DNA of 44,227 nucleotides from a virus. The position numbers and the translations under genes are program-made. The notes beneath the pieces were generated by a model, which did no database searches, was not told where the DNA came from, and was given only the letters and a program-made list of their open reading frames with translations. The stretch spans positions 1 through 44,227 of the IMG/VR virus record IMGVR_UViG_3300003886_000009, one strand, 5' to 3'. Below are positions 22,060 to 31,771 of the stretch, one piece after another; within the stretch, counting starts at the first letter, position 1, and the number at the start of each line of letters is the position of its first letter.

Positions 22060-22490
22060 GAGGAGGCCTGCCAGGCAGATTTGCCGCCTACTCTAACACC
22101 GGCCCAAGCTATCCAAGGTGCAATTTTACTACTTATTTTCTTTTGTATTTTAGTAATAAGGCTGTCCCCGTACAACTCGCTTAGTTCAGTAATTACTTTA
22201 CCCTTCTCTGCAAGAGCATCACGCAATAATAAGTCAGCCTGTGCGCGTGTATATTTTGTTTTATTCCGATACAAAAAATCATGGAAAAAATACTCAGCCC
22301 TATATTGCGCTCCGCGAGGCAGGAGCCATTTAGATAGCCACCAGGGTACTGATCCATAATCAGATTTAGCACCTTTAGGAACAGCTATAGACTCTTTAAA
22401 GCGTGTGCTATAAAAAACCAGATCTGATTCTAGTACGCCGCCTCGCCCGTTGTCGTTTGGGTTGTCGTTAAAGTCAGTGAGAAAAGGCAT
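22056..22490 (-). CDS. DUF1353 protein (144 aa)
   Basis: SDYGSVPWWLSKWLLPRG, YRAEYFFHDFLYRNKTKYTRAQADLLLRDAL and the following helix match DUF1353, a family of phage proteins found near lysis and tail genes and of unknown activity. The AxFFHDFLY...RAxAD pattern, with conserved His, Asp, Arg and Asp, is intact and suggests a metal or catalytic site. The start codon shares one base with the stop of the holin-like gene (TAATG), which strengthens the case for a lysis cluster. Confidence 0.75.
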   Translation of the reverse strand: MPFLTDFNDNPNDNGRGGVLESDLVFYSTRFKESIAVPKGAKSDYGSVPWWLSKWLLPRGAQYRAEYFFHDFLYRNKTKYTRAQADLLLRDALAEKGKVITELSELYGDSLITKIQKKISSKIAPWIAWAGVRVGGKSAWQASS

Positions 22491-22636
22491 TATTTAATCG
22501 AACCCAGTAGACTTTTAAGGACTGGGAGTAAGTCATTAGTCCACACGACACTGGCGGTACCAATAGCAATCACCGTTACCAGTACCGATTTACTGTATTT
22601 CCTTACTGCTTCAAGTAATTTCTGTATTTTATTCAT
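22490..22636 (-). CDS. small holin-like membrane protein (48 aa)
   Basis: A 48-residue frame, MNKIQKLLEAVRKYSKSVLV onward, too short for default gene callers. It has a basic amphipathic N-terminus (KLLEAVRKYSK), one hydrophobic helix (SVLVTVIAIGTASVVW), and a C-terminal LLPVLKSLLGSIK. Upstream GAGGG lies about 5 bases before the ATG. It is coupled to the DUF1353 gene by TAATG. Size, membrane helix and position make it the best holin candidate, but holins have no sequence signature strong enough to prove it. Confidence 0.6.
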   Translation of the reverse strand: MNKIQKLLEAVRKYSKSVLVTVIAIGTASVVWTNDLLPVLKSLLGSIK

Positions 22637-22646
22637 GATTCCCTCG

Positions 22647-23402
22647 TTATTGTCCGAACGGGTTTATCCCGGCCTGATTTCCAGATCCATCCCCGCTGTC
22701 ATCCAGCACCGGTGCTGAGTCTCCGCCACCCGTGACTGGGGCCAGCACCTGCTTTTCTGCGCGGTTTATCTGTGCGCCATCGCTTAGAGTATTAATTGAG
22801 TTCCCTGCACCGATATTCGTATCCATTGTTGTAGTCCCTCTGCCGCCAGTGCCTTCGCCTGCTGCTCCGCCATCACTTGATCCGCTGACATTAACCGATC
22901 CTATGCGCGTATCACCTGCTGCTGTACCTGCTACAAAGCCTGTAACGAGTTCTTTAGTCATCACGGCTGCACCCGCTATGCCAGCCACAACCTTGCTACC
23001 CCCAGATATTTCTTTAGCCTGTATAGCTTCCTTTTCCATATACGATTTACCAAATGCTGTTACATCTGCGGTGCAGGATGGAGGCTGAGTTTTGTTGTTA
23101 TATGACATTTCACGGATTGTATTAGAATTAGCTATATCCCCGTTGCTCCTAAAACACTCTGCTCGATCGGATACACCAGAAGATAGTGCACAGTCGTTAG
23201 GTGGTTGTGGGATGAATGCAACAGCAGGCACCTCTTTACAGTTACCTATTCCTTCTGCCACAGCTCTGGCCACACCGACGTCCTGTGGTATTTTCTCGGC
23301 TATCGACCCATCAGTATTATATGTGGTACCCATAGAGTTGCAGCCTGCAATCAGTAATACCGATATAGCCAAGCTTAGAATTAATAATAGTTTTATTTTC
23401 AC
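22647..23402 (-). CDS. secreted lipoprotein (251 aa)
   Basis: The GTG at 23402 has AGG 8 bases upstream, better than the GTG at 23411, which would add three residues. The basic-hydrophobic signal peptide ends in the lipobox LIAGC, so it is a lipoprotein. The mature part is rich in Gly, Ser and Thr toward the end (VSGSSDGGAAGEGTGGRG), with no recognised domain. Two Cys pairs (CKEVPAV...NDCALS, AECF...PSCTADV) may form disulfides. Possible roles are superinfection exclusion, an outer-membrane lysis protein or a virion component. Confidence 0.7.
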   Translation of the reverse strand: MKIKLLLILSLAISVLLIAGCNSMGTTYNTDGSIAEKIPQDVGVARAVAEGIGNCKEVPAVAFIPQPPNDCALSSGVSDRAECFRSNGDIANSNTIREMSYNNKTQPPSCTADVTAFGKSYMEKEAIQAKEISGGSKVVAGIAGAAVMTKELVTGFVAGTAAGDTRIGSVNVSGSSDGGAAGEGTGGRGTTTMDTNIGAGNSINTLSDGAQINRAEKQVLAPVTGGGDSAPVLDDSGDGSGNQAGINPFGQ

Positions 23403-23491
23403 AGTATTCACCTATCCGGTTAAATATAAATTGTCTTTATAGCAATGAGAAAGGTTCTCTAAAACTTCCTAGAAAGCTTTTCTGAACAATC

Positions 23492-23821
23492 CTAGTCGCT
23501 CCTTTTGATTATTACGATTTCAGAGACGTTAATAGCGTCATCATTAGTTAGCATAATAGCAATTATTCCATCCAGAATACGCGTAGTATTAACAACCACA
23601 GAGCCATAAACCCAATCCGTCCACCTTGCCGTACTTGCTATTATCATTTCTTTTGTGTCCGTTGTAGTTTTAACTGTCGCACCGCCTACCCCCGGAATGA
23701 CCGTTACAGATATGTCTTTGTAACTCTCTACTAAGACTGCCTTAGAGCTACCCGATGCTACTGCAACTTCATTATACCTATGGGTTATCCCATCTTTTAC
23801 TAATGTCGCTATTGCTGTCAT
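23492..23821 (-). CDS. small possible virion protein (109 aa)
   Basis: AGGAG 8 bases before the ATG. The protein is rich in beta-forming residues (VTVIPGVGGATVKTTTDTKEMIIAST). It has the feel of a small head or tail decoration subunit, but no family is recognised. It is placed after the fibre genes and just before the lipoprotein gene. Confidence 0.5.
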   Translation of the reverse strand: MTAIATLVKDGITHRYNEVAVASGSSKAVLVESYKDISVTVIPGVGGATVKTTTDTKEMIIASTARWTDWVYGSVVVNTTRILDGIIAIMLTNDDAINVSEIVIIKRSD

Positions 23822-23843
23822 AATTAAGTCTCCTAAATATAAA

Positions 23844-24131
23844 TTAGCCCTTATCTTTTATTACATCATTAATCACATTTATTATTTCTGCCGTGTGTCG
23901 CTTAAATCCGTCATCCATTAATTTTTCAATTCGATGTAAAGTCGGGTAGTCTTTAGCAAGCTCTACACGTAAATCGTTATGCTTATTATCAAGTAAAGTA
24001 ACCCTATTATGTAACAAGTCTATATCATCATTTACAATTTTTCGTTCACGCGCTCTTAACCCTAAGAATACTCCAAGAGTTCCGATTGCAGTGATAACCC
24101 CTGCCCACATTGACAAGTCTTTTTCAGGCAC
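23844..24131 (-). CDS. membrane plus coiled-coil protein, lysis candidate (95 aa)
   Basis: A GTG start with GAGGAGGGG upstream. Residues 8-26 are a membrane helix (WAGVITAIGTLGVFLGL), followed by basic RARERK and a coiled coil (IDLLHNRVTLLDNKHNDLRVEL). This layout is like XhlA-type or other holin-associated proteins. With the 48-residue membrane protein at 22490 it could form the lysis system, or serve as an inner spanin. No proof of either. Confidence 0.55.
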   Translation of the reverse strand: MPEKDLSMWAGVITAIGTLGVFLGLRARERKIVNDDIDLLHNRVTLLDNKHNDLRVELAKDYPTLHRIEKLMDDGFKRHTAEIINVINDVIKDKG

Positions 24132-24133
24132 CC

Positions 24134-24526
24134 TTATACCCCCTCCTCAAGTGCCTCAACGATTTCAATGAGATCATCAATAGCTGCGTTTACCTGGGCG
24201 ATAGTTCTGTTCTTTTTCTTCCCAGCCTTTAGGGTAGCGACGCGTTCTTTCTTCATTCTTTTCTTCTCTTTGCGTGCTTCCTTTTCATCATCTTCTTTCT
24301 CGGCTATTTTATCAATTTTCGCCTGTGTCCTTGGGGTTAATACTCCGGGGGCAGTTACTTTATAAAATCTATCATCTGCTTCATAAACAAGAGAGCTATC
24401 TTTAACAGAAAAGGATGTGTATCCAACTGATGGTGTGTGTGTACCATCTTCGTGTTCAACACCTCTACCAAATAACGCGGGTTGTGGATACCCAAGTGCA
24501 GGAATATAGGAAATAAATATTTTCAT
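24134..24526 (-). CDS. tail-fibre neighbour protein, possible chaperone (130 aa)
   Basis: The ATG at 24526 shares a base with the tail fibre stop (TAATG) and has GAGAGG 8 bases upstream, so it is preferred to the ATG at 24553. The N-terminal 45 residues (IFISYIPALGYPQPALFGRG) are globular, the middle is a highly charged helix (KIDKIAEKEDDEKEARKEKKRMKKE), and the end is acidic helical. Position right after the fibre suggests a fibre assembly protein or a virion attachment, without a family match. Confidence 0.5.
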   Translation of the reverse strand: MKIFISYIPALGYPQPALFGRGVEHEDGTHTPSVGYTSFSVKDSSLVYEADDRFYKVTAPGVLTPRTQAKIDKIAEKEDDEKEARKEKKRMKKERVATLKAGKKKNRTIAQVNAAIDDLIEIVEALEEGV

Positions 24527-26280
24527 TATCTTAACCTCTCTAATATGCGCCACTCAAAGAATGTCTTATCTTTTGCTACTGCTCCGTTTAATATGTAGTC
24601 AATACCCGCGTCTAGATTAAGTACATCGGGCCTGAGGTAATCAGTAGCTAGTAAATCAAATTTAAAAGTGTCAGTGACAATATCACTCCCAGAAGACCCC
24701 CCGACTATAAACGGGTAACTGCCTGTTATATTCGGTTTAGCTTTAATCTTTGAATATTGTGACACTACCCCATAACTCACTTTGATTCGTTGAGCAAAAC
24801 CAGGATTAATTCTGAAATTAGTTACGGCATCAAACAGACCGCCGATATTTTTTTCGACCGAGATATCTGTATCAAAAACATTGGTAGTTGTTGCAGCTAA
24901 TATTGTCTCATTTGCAGTTTTAGTGATCTTGCCGTAGGCGGTTACCTTTTCATCCAGGATATTATCATTTACCCCATCAGAGGTTCCTTTTATAAAGTCC
25001 CCTTTAGCGTAACTGGTATGGTGTTCAGTGCCACCAGACAATTTTGTAATCACACTATTTCCTGCTGGATCAACATCGGCAATAACAAGAATTGTTTTAC
25101 CTAAATAGTCTGCTGGAGCCGGGTACATTATATTTCTTGTGGCCAGGCTTGCATCAACCAATACAATCAATGAATCATACCCTACCAGGTCAGCAGGCAA
25201 TATCGAGTAATCCACAGCTTTACTTATAACATTAGCACCAAGTTCGCTCGTTGATGCAGCAAATTCTACAGCCGTTTCTGCAGCATTAACACGTAAAATT
25301 TGTAAAGCGGCACCTACATAGCTGCCGGGTGTATCAGTTCCAGTTATAAAGTCTTTAACAAACCCTGCAGCTTTTGCCGCCCAATGTAAAGCAGAAAATT
25401 TACCAGCTACTACAGGAACATCTTCCGCTTCTTCTGCCCACTTGTTAGCTAAAACTACATCAGCCGCAGTAGAGACTACGTCAGCATTTGTCAATACAAC
25501 ATCGGCTGCAGTAGCTATCCTGTCTAAAGCTGTCTGTGCAGCGTCTGCAGCAGTTGAAACAGCATCGGCTGCTGTAGAGACTACATCGGCATTTGTACTT
25601 ACGACATCGGCATTCGTCGATACAACATCGGCTGCTGAAGCTGCTGCCGAAGCAGCGGAGGCTGTTGCAGCAGCTTCGGCAGCAGTTTTTGCCGCTTCGG
25701 ACGCTGTTTGGATTGCAACGAGAACTGAAACATCAATAAAGAGTATCCATTTTCCCGCTGCCAAATCATTTGCCCATACTCCAGAAGTGTGTGCAACAGC
25801 TACCATATAGTAATTAGAATCAGGGCCGGTAATCAAATCACGCGTACCGTAATATAAGCCGGTTGCCCAAGCCCCTCGCCAGGCACTCGTTTCATAGATA
25901 GCATCTAAATCAGCATAGAGTTCCTGTATAAGCATGACTGCACGGTCAAGATCCTGCTCAAGTATGTCCATATTAAACGGGCTACCGTTTACCCAATCGG
26001 TTACTTGGGATAAAGGCAGGTGCCTTTTAATCTCTAAATAGACATCAGGTGGGCCATAACCGCCAGGTGGTACATAGGTTACATTAACAGTTCCCCCATT
26101 GAGAACGGGGTTCAAAGCTACAGTATAATCAACATTCAATGTCAGGATTTTAACAGAGTTATCCACGTCAATAAAACGAACTTCTAAGTCTGTTTCTAAG
26201 AAGACGTTATAATTGAAACTAAGTACCGCAGGTGCAATATAGATATATCTAATGGTAGGGATTTCTACTGGGACTGTCAT
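24526..26280 (-). CDS. tail fibre, T7 gp17-type N-terminus (584 aa)
   Basis: Residues 1-150 match the T7-type fibre N-terminal domain that docks to the tail: SFNYNVFLETDLEVRFIDVD, VNVTYVPPGGYG, PDVYLEIKRHLPLSQVTDWVNGSPFNMDILEQDLDRAVMLIQEL. Residues 192-280 are Ala-rich heptads (ADVVSTN and ADVVSTA repeats), probably the coiled-coil shaft. The C-terminal region (about 430-584) is beta-rich and ends FEWRILERLR, most likely the receptor-binding head. It would set host range. The ATG overlaps the upstream stop (ATGA). Confidence 0.8.
   Translation of the reverse strand: MTVPVEIPTIRYIYIAPAVLSFNYNVFLETDLEVRFIDVDNSVKILTLNVDYTVALNPVLNGGTVNVTYVPPGGYGPPDVYLEIKRHLPLSQVTDWVNGSPFNMDILEQDLDRAVMLIQELYADLDAIYETSAWRGAWATGLYYGTRDLITGPDSNYYMVAVAHTSGVWANDLAAGKWILFIDVSVLVAIQTASEAAKTAAEAAATASAASAAASAADVVSTNADVVSTNADVVSTAADAVSTAADAAQTALDRIATAADVVLTNADVVSTAADVVLANKWAEEAEDVPVVAGKFSALHWAAKAAGFVKDFITGTDTPGSYVGAALQILRVNAAETAVEFAASTSELGANVISKAVDYSILPADLVGYDSLIVLVDASLATRNIMYPAPADYLGKTILVIADVDPAGNSVITKLSGGTEHHTSYAKGDFIKGTSDGVNDNILDEKVTAYGKITKTANETILAATTTNVFDTDISVEKNIGGLFDAVTNFRINPGFAQRIKVSYGVVSQYSKIKAKPNITGSYPFIVGGSSGSDIVTDTFKFDLLATDYLRPDVLNLDAGIDYILNGAVAKDKTFFEWRILERLR
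25441..25707 (-). repeat. imperfect tandem repeats in the tail fibre shaft
   Basis: About 21-base units encoding seven-residue ADVVSTx/ADAVSTA repeats. DNA units with ACATCGGC, GTAGAGAC or TCTGCAG recur with base drift. Repeats may change length by slippage, altering shaft length. Confidence 0.7.
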
Positions 26281-29200
26281 CGCAGTTCTCCGTATAATTT
26301 CATTTGTTTAGCATCAAGCCTATTTGTATACATCGTCATGAGTTCAGAAGAGGTACTAACTAAATACTTAGTAGTTTCTTTGTATATTTGGGCAAAGCGT
26401 AATGTAACTAATTGCCTTTGAAAATCTTCTGTTGTGTTCTTAAAGTCTCTATTATTTACCAATTCTCCGATAATGTCTTTTAATGTCGGCCCTCCCGGTA
26501 ATCCGGCCCCATAAAGCCGTGCAAATTTTTCACGATTAGCCGTTGTCAAATCAAGCATAACACCATTAAAAGAAACTGTTGCTGGGGTGTTATCCGGGAT
26601 AGTCGGCTTTAAATCTTGAATATATAAATCAATTTTATCAGGCTCACGCCCTCTTGTATAGAGGATAGAAGCAACATCAGGCCCGACAAAAGAAGGGCGT
26701 ATCCGATCTTCCCCCCACAAAGTCACATCGGCGGGTAAAGATTTGGTGCCTGCTGTAAAAATTGAATCTTTTCTCTGCCATTGTTCAAGGGCTGTCCCAG
26801 CCTGTCGATACACAGGATCTCTATATGAGTTATTTAAAGAACCTGCCATGCGTAAAGTAAAAGAAGTTGAAATAATATCATTCCAAGCTCTTGATGCGGA
26901 ATCGCCATCATTGGCCTCAACAGCTTTAAATAAATTCACGATTTGGCCAACAGTCTGTAGCATATAAACATCACTTATAGTTTTAACCAATGGGGCTAAA
27001 AGTAAGGTTGCAGCTATGTCGGAGGCTGAAGATGTTTCACCAGGTCTGAGAGGGTCTTTCGTATCAAAATTAGTAATAGCTTGACGATAATTAACAAACA
27101 AACCAAAGACTGTTCTAAAAGGCTCAATTTTACTGTAATCAAGAACTTTATTTGTCCCCGGTAGCTTAATACTGTACGGCCCCATGCCTATAACGTCACG
27201 CACAAACCGACCATAAGGTGTAGACATCTCAAGACTGCCAGTAACAACTGTATCATCAGGCATAAATTCTAAAATTGACAAAGTAGCGGCTGTTCCTAAC
27301 ATTATATTAGCTCTTGCTGTATCCGCTTCAGGCCCGGTTTTAGCAAGAGCCGGTTTCAAATCCCTGAAAATATTGCCTACTATAGAATTACGAACCCCCA
27401 TTTTAACGAGATTTGTTGGCGTTTTAAAAAACGGGATTTTTAAGCGGAGCCAAGGAAGTTTAGCAGCAGACTGCATAGTTTTTCCAAAATTCCCGAGTTC
27501 ATTCATAAAAGTATAATACTCAGCCCGATCCACACCTTTTGCTATTTGTTTCATGCTCGGATTGTTGGCCATATACTGATAAACAGCTTGCTTATCTGCT
27601 GCACTACCCTCAGTCTTTATTGCGGTATATGCAGCGTCCCCGCCTACGGACATCCTATAGTTTAATATTTTAAAAAACCTGTCAATGGTCAAGTTCACCA
27701 TGCCACCTGTACGAATACCCTTACCTAAAAGGTCAACAGCAGGCGCCCAATAATCCCCAGCACCTAGATTTTCTGCGGTGATTTTCTTTAACATTCTCTG
27801 CTCTGCAATTTCAGTCATCACTAGCATTTCTTCAGGTAATTTACGCCCTCCCCAAGTGCTGTTCTTTGCAATAATTTGGAAGATATCGGCAAAGCCTCTA
27901 CCAATGCCTGCAGTTTTTCCATAAAGTTCACCAAACTTTGCGAGAGATTCGGCTGAATCAAGCCGAGCGCCTGCTGACATACCTTCAAGAAGTGTGCGAG
28001 AAAGATTCCAGGCTACATTACCGGCATTGCCTGAAGTGTTTACTCCGATAGTTATAGGGTTAAATAGAATGTTATTTGTAAAAACTTCATATAATACCTC
28101 TTCACTTTTTACGATCAAACCTTTACGCGCAGTTTTAGAAGCTGCTCGCATATCCCCAGTAGAAGCAAGGAGCCTCTCTAATAGCTGTTTGGTATTGCCG
28201 TCAATACCAGACTCAAGTAAGAGTTGTTTTACTTGTTTTTCAGCGCGTCTCCCCCCCTCCGCTACAATCTTATAAGAATTAAGTAAACGGCCAGCATAAG
28301 ACTTTGCGCCAGTCGCCGCTTCCTGAACTAATAGGTGGACAGCTACGGCTTTTTCATAAGCTAATCTTTCAATAGCCCCGCCACCTTCAGCCTTTGCAGC
28401 CCCTGCAATTCGCCCTAATCTTGAAGCTTGTGACATGGTAGCGGCCAAAGCATTACGCAAGCCATAGGCCTCAGCTTCACTTAAATTTTTAGGGCTTTTT
28501 CCAAGAAAATCTTTTAACTGAAGATTCTGTGATTTTAATTTTGTAATTTTATGAGACTGTGGCCCCTTAGAAGCTTTTAAAAATACTTTTTCAAACTCAG
28601 TAGTCAGGTTCTTAATTAGATTTAAACCATCTTCTGTACTGTTAATCTTTGATAAATTTATTTGTACTTGATAGGGTAAGGTATCATAACTAGAGAATGA
28701 TTTAGTTACAGCTTCCTCAAAATTATCTGCCCCTTTTATTATGTACTCGGGGGCAGCGGGGTCACCTATCATTTTTTGAAATTTATTCAGAGCAGTTTCA
28801 ATTTCACCGGTTTCTACATGTTGTTCAAGCTCTTTAGTTAATTTAGTTTTAGCTAATTCGTCATTAAAAGCTTTAACGGCTTCAGTTGCCTTTTTAGAAT
28901 CCCCTAATGCGGCTGCTTTATCAGCCTCCTGTGCTAATTTACCGAGTTGCCCTAATTCTTCCGGGTTTATTTTACGCTTACTTAATGAAAGCACTTCTTT
29001 TAAACCCTGCGAAAAAAGTCCTGTATCTTTTCCTACTTTACTTGTAACACCCTTTGCAACAGCTTTTAAACCCCCTCTAATAATCCCCGGTATCAAACTA
29101 CCTACAATCAAGGGGTCTGTTACTACAGATAAAGCAAAAGCTGCTTGTGCCTGGTTAGTCGGGTTCATGTAAGGGAATTGTTTTTTAATAATTTCAGAAG

Positions 29201-29990
29201 CGTACTCAGGTCTTTTTGTCTCACTGTTAAGTGCAGACATAAAAGCATCCTTAGAAGTACCTGCAATATTAAAAATATTCTCTAAAATAGTATCTTGATA
29301 GGTGGTATCAGGGGCGAAGGGCGCAAGTACCGCGTCACTTGCAGCGTTCATGAGATTCAAAGCTTGCTTACCTGCTGTAAGAAACATGTCAGGTGCGAGT
29401 ACCGGGCCACCTATTAAATTACGCAGTACAGGGTTCTCTTTAAAATAAGCAATAGTAGAACCCCATATAGACACATCATCCGGTTTTAAGTCACCAATAG
29501 CGGTTTGATCTGTTGGGTCGATTTTTGCGCCTTCACGGATTTTATTAAACTCAAGTAATACAGCCGTCTTTTCATTCTCTTTTATAGCCTGCTGCCGGGC
29601 TTCTGGGTTTAATGCAGGGGGCTGTTCAGGCTTTTCTAAAAGAGCTTTCTCTTTATCAATCGCCCCTCGCCCTATCGGCTTAAAAGGCTCTTCACGTTTA
29701 CGCAAAGCAGGGGCAACTGGAACTTGGTCTTTTGAAGATACAGCCGGAGCTTTAGTAGCATCCTGTGGTGTAGCGGCCCCGCCAGGGCTTGCTACAGCAC
29801 CGTCAGGCACCGGAGGGGTTACCTGAGTATCTGGTGCAGCATCTACACTTTCATTCGATTGAGGGGCTTTCATGAAGCCCATTTCTATTGCCTGGACTTC
29901 CATCTCTTTATTAAAAGTATCTAGCTGGGCAGAACGTGCTGCTTTTTTATCTTTTGCCGCTAGGTCTTGGAGTTCTATAAAGTCACTCAT
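26277..29990 (-). CDS. large internal virion/ejection protein (1237 aa)
   Basis: The longest gene of the window. An N-terminal charged and Pro-rich region (to about residue 150) is followed by long helical regions. The C-terminal half includes ILFNPITIGVNTSGNAGNVA, LKIPFFKTPTNLVKMGVRNS and IEPFRTVFGLFVNYRQAI, blocks found in the large internal or polyvalent-type proteins of phages. Its position after two other internal protein genes and before the fibre is that of T7 gp16. I see no lytic transglycosylase domain, so wall digestion at entry may rely on another protein. Overlaps of 4 bases (ATGA) with both neighbours support coupled expression. Confidence 0.7.
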   Translation of the reverse strand: MSDFIELQDLAAKDKKAARSAQLDTFNKEMEVQAIEMGFMKAPQSNESVDAAPDTQVTPPVPDGAVASPGGAATPQDATKAPAVSSKDQVPVAPALRKREEPFKPIGRGAIDKEKALLEKPEQPPALNPEARQQAIKENEKTAVLLEFNKIREGAKIDPTDQTAIGDLKPDDVSIWGSTIAYFKENPVLRNLIGGPVLAPDMFLTAGKQALNLMNAASDAVLAPFAPDTTYQDTILENIFNIAGTSKDAFMSALNSETKRPEYASEIIKKQFPYMNPTNQAQAAFALSVVTDPLIVGSLIPGIIRGGLKAVAKGVTSKVGKDTGLFSQGLKEVLSLSKRKINPEELGQLGKLAQEADKAAALGDSKKATEAVKAFNDELAKTKLTKELEQHVETGEIETALNKFQKMIGDPAAPEYIIKGADNFEEAVTKSFSSYDTLPYQVQINLSKINSTEDGLNLIKNLTTEFEKVFLKASKGPQSHKITKLKSQNLQLKDFLGKSPKNLSEAEAYGLRNALAATMSQASRLGRIAGAAKAEGGGAIERLAYEKAVAVHLLVQEAATGAKSYAGRLLNSYKIVAEGGRRAEKQVKQLLLESGIDGNTKQLLERLLASTGDMRAASKTARKGLIVKSEEVLYEVFTNNILFNPITIGVNTSGNAGNVAWNLSRTLLEGMSAGARLDSAESLAKFGELYGKTAGIGRGFADIFQIIAKNSTWGGRKLPEEMLVMTEIAEQRMLKKITAENLGAGDYWAPAVDLLGKGIRTGGMVNLTIDRFFKILNYRMSVGGDAAYTAIKTEGSAADKQAVYQYMANNPSMKQIAKGVDRAEYYTFMNELGNFGKTMQSAAKLPWLRLKIPFFKTPTNLVKMGVRNSIVGNIFRDLKPALAKTGPEADTARANIMLGTAATLSILEFMPDDTVVTGSLEMSTPYGRFVRDVIGMGPYSIKLPGTNKVLDYSKIEPFRTVFGLFVNYRQAITNFDTKDPLRPGETSSASDIAATLLLAPLVKTISDVYMLQTVGQIVNLFKAVEANDGDSASRAWNDIISTSFTLRMAGSLNNSYRDPVYRQAGTALEQWQRKDSIFTAGTKSLPADVTLWGEDRIRPSFVGPDVASILYTRGREPDKIDLYIQDLKPTIPDNTPATVSFNGVMLDLTTANREKFARLYGAGLPGGPTLKDIIGELVNNRDFKNTTEDFQRQLVTLRFAQIYKETTKYLVSTSSELMTMYTNRLDAKQMKLYGELR

Positions 29991-31771
29991 TTGACCGGCT
30001 CCTCTAGCATTGTTCTCATAACATCGCGATACGATGAATAAATTTCAGAATATGCTCGATATGTTGCATCATTTATGTTATCTGGGTCATTCTCAGGTAA
30101 TTTCCACCTTCTTGTAGCCTCTGCCCAATCGCGCGTATATGCGCGAGTAATTGCCAATTTACCCTGTTCTATAGGCATCCTAGTTCCGGTAACCGGCAAG
30201 GCTGGCAAATCTCTATAAAGTACAGAGGGGGTATAATAAAGTTTTTTCATTTCTTCCATAATTTTAGAATCAGACATTCCGCCAAGTTTGAAATTAATCA
30301 TGGATTTTCTAGCTAATAATATAGCATCTTCTCGACTGGCTGCACCTACACTAGCCAAATATCTAGGGCCAGTTATCCAACTTTCTACTTGCTTCATTGT
30401 AGCATCTAAAAGCGCCCCCATTTCAGGGTTCTTCAAAGCTTTATAAAAAGCATCAATACGCCGCCGCCCATTAACGTCTCTAATAATTTCTGGATCTCTA
30501 ATTACTTCGTTATAAACCTTACGCAGTCCCCCACTAACTGCCGCTGTTGTCATTTGCTCTTCAGCAGAATTCAACCTCTCGGAACTGGCCAGTGAATCGA
30601 CACCTTTTATTATCACATCATACCAAGCTTTAGCTGTAGTGTTTCTAATTGTCCCCGCTAAAACTCCTGCAGTCACTTGTTCCCTGGTAAAACGGGGGTT
30701 ATTTGGGTTTAAAATATCGACTGTAAGCAGGCCATCTGTTCTATCATAAGTTTGTTGTAATTCATTCTTTTTAATAGTAGAGATTCTTTGTGTATACTGG
30801 TTAGCGGTTCGTACAGCCTCTTGATTCCAGCGTTTTATTTCAGCTTGCAATTTCATCTGAGCATCTGGGGACCCCGCCATTTCACGAGTACCCACAGTAT
30901 TGGCAAAATCCAATGCAACTTTTAGGCCTTGTCGTATATTATTATATCGCTCTGCCTCAATTTTTAAAGGAGCGGTTTCTTTAATTGGTTTATTAACCGC
31001 TTCAAGATAGATTTTTTTATTAACTACTGAAACCATACCCCACCAGGCCGGGGCGGCTTTGGTGGGGTCATTAAAAGTACTTACATAACGCTGTTTTATA
31101 TTAATCCCGAATTGGTCTGTGGGTAATCTGCCTGTACGCGGGTCAACTTTAAGTAAAGAAGGATCGGCAGCGATAACTGCGGATATCTCAGTACGCTGCA
31201 TAAAGCGTTGCTGCTCTTGAGCTATAGTCATCTGTGTTACACGATGCGTAGCAGCTTTTGATAAATATTGATTTTTAACACTCTGCATTTGCAAGAGTGC
31301 TTTTTGTCTTACTCTTGGCTCTAGGTTTTCTAATGTACTATTAAAAACTTCATCCAGTCCTGCCTTATATTGCTCAAAGGCGGGTTTAGCCAGGATCCCT
31401 TTTGAACTTGCATACCCAGCTACAAAATTTCCCTGTTCATCGTAGTAACCGCCATAGCCCTTTCTAGCCTGTTCACTGAAACGCAAAACTGCAGCATTGG
31501 CAAAGTAGTCACTCTCACGCTGTTCATATTTGAAAGCCGCATCTGCAGTAACCCCTAAGAAATATTGAGCGCCCTTTGAAACCATGTTCTCTACTGGGGT
31601 AGGCACTTGATAGGGAGTAAAACCTATATTCCCGCTTCTGGGATTTATCTGGCCACCCTTTACAGTACCTCTTGCCCCCCTGGTACTCGCCCTCAAAAGA
31701 GAAGGTCGGAGTTGCCCGGTAACGCCCCCGCTATTGGAGCGCCCAGTCGCTAAAGTGTAGGAAGCAGCCAT
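29987..31771 (-). CDS. internal virion protein (594 aa)
   Basis: 594 residues, Gly/Ser/Arg-rich N-terminus, then long helices (YEQRESDYFANAAVLRFSEQARKGYGG, then QYKAGLDEVFNSTLENLEP). YGGYYDEQGNFVAGYASSKG and the helical repeats are typical of core proteins ejected into the cell by short-tailed phages, similar in position to T7 gp15. There is no enzyme motif. The gene is coupled to both neighbours. Confidence 0.65.
   Translation of the reverse strand: MAASYTLATGRSNSGGVTGQLRPSLLRASTRGARGTVKGGQINPRSGNIGFTPYQVPTPVENMVSKGAQYFLGVTADAAFKYEQRESDYFANAAVLRFSEQARKGYGGYYDEQGNFVAGYASSKGILAKPAFEQYKAGLDEVFNSTLENLEPRVRQKALLQMQSVKNQYLSKAATHRVTQMTIAQEQQRFMQRTEISAVIAADPSLLKVDPRTGRLPTDQFGINIKQRYVSTFNDPTKAAPAWWGMVSVVNKKIYLEAVNKPIKETAPLKIEAERYNNIRQGLKVALDFANTVGTREMAGSPDAQMKLQAEIKRWNQEAVRTANQYTQRISTIKKNELQQTYDRTDGLLTVDILNPNNPRFTREQVTAGVLAGTIRNTTAKAWYDVIIKGVDSLASSERLNSAEEQMTTAAVSGGLRKVYNEVIRDPEIIRDVNGRRRIDAFYKALKNPEMGALLDATMKQVESWITGPRYLASVGAASREDAILLARKSMINFKLGGMSDSKIMEEMKKLYYTPSVLYRDLPALPVTGTRMPIEQGKLAITRAYTRDWAEATRRWKLPENDPDNINDATYRAYSEIYSSYRDVMRTMLEEPVK

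Noticed and set aside
22732-23442. Plus-strand open frames opposite the lipoprotein gene
   Set aside because: Pro/Ala/Ser-rich shadow translation of a Gly/Ser/Thr-rich gene. The lipobox protein on the other strand is convincing.
25441-25707. Periodic repeats that could suggest a CRISPR array or a diversity-generating repeat
   Set aside because: Units are coding heptads with drift, no spacers of constant length, and there is no reverse transcriptase or cas gene.
25442-25810. Plus-strand open frame opposite the fibre repeats
   Set aside because: Repeat sequence translates openly in several frames; no start signals and no independent function.
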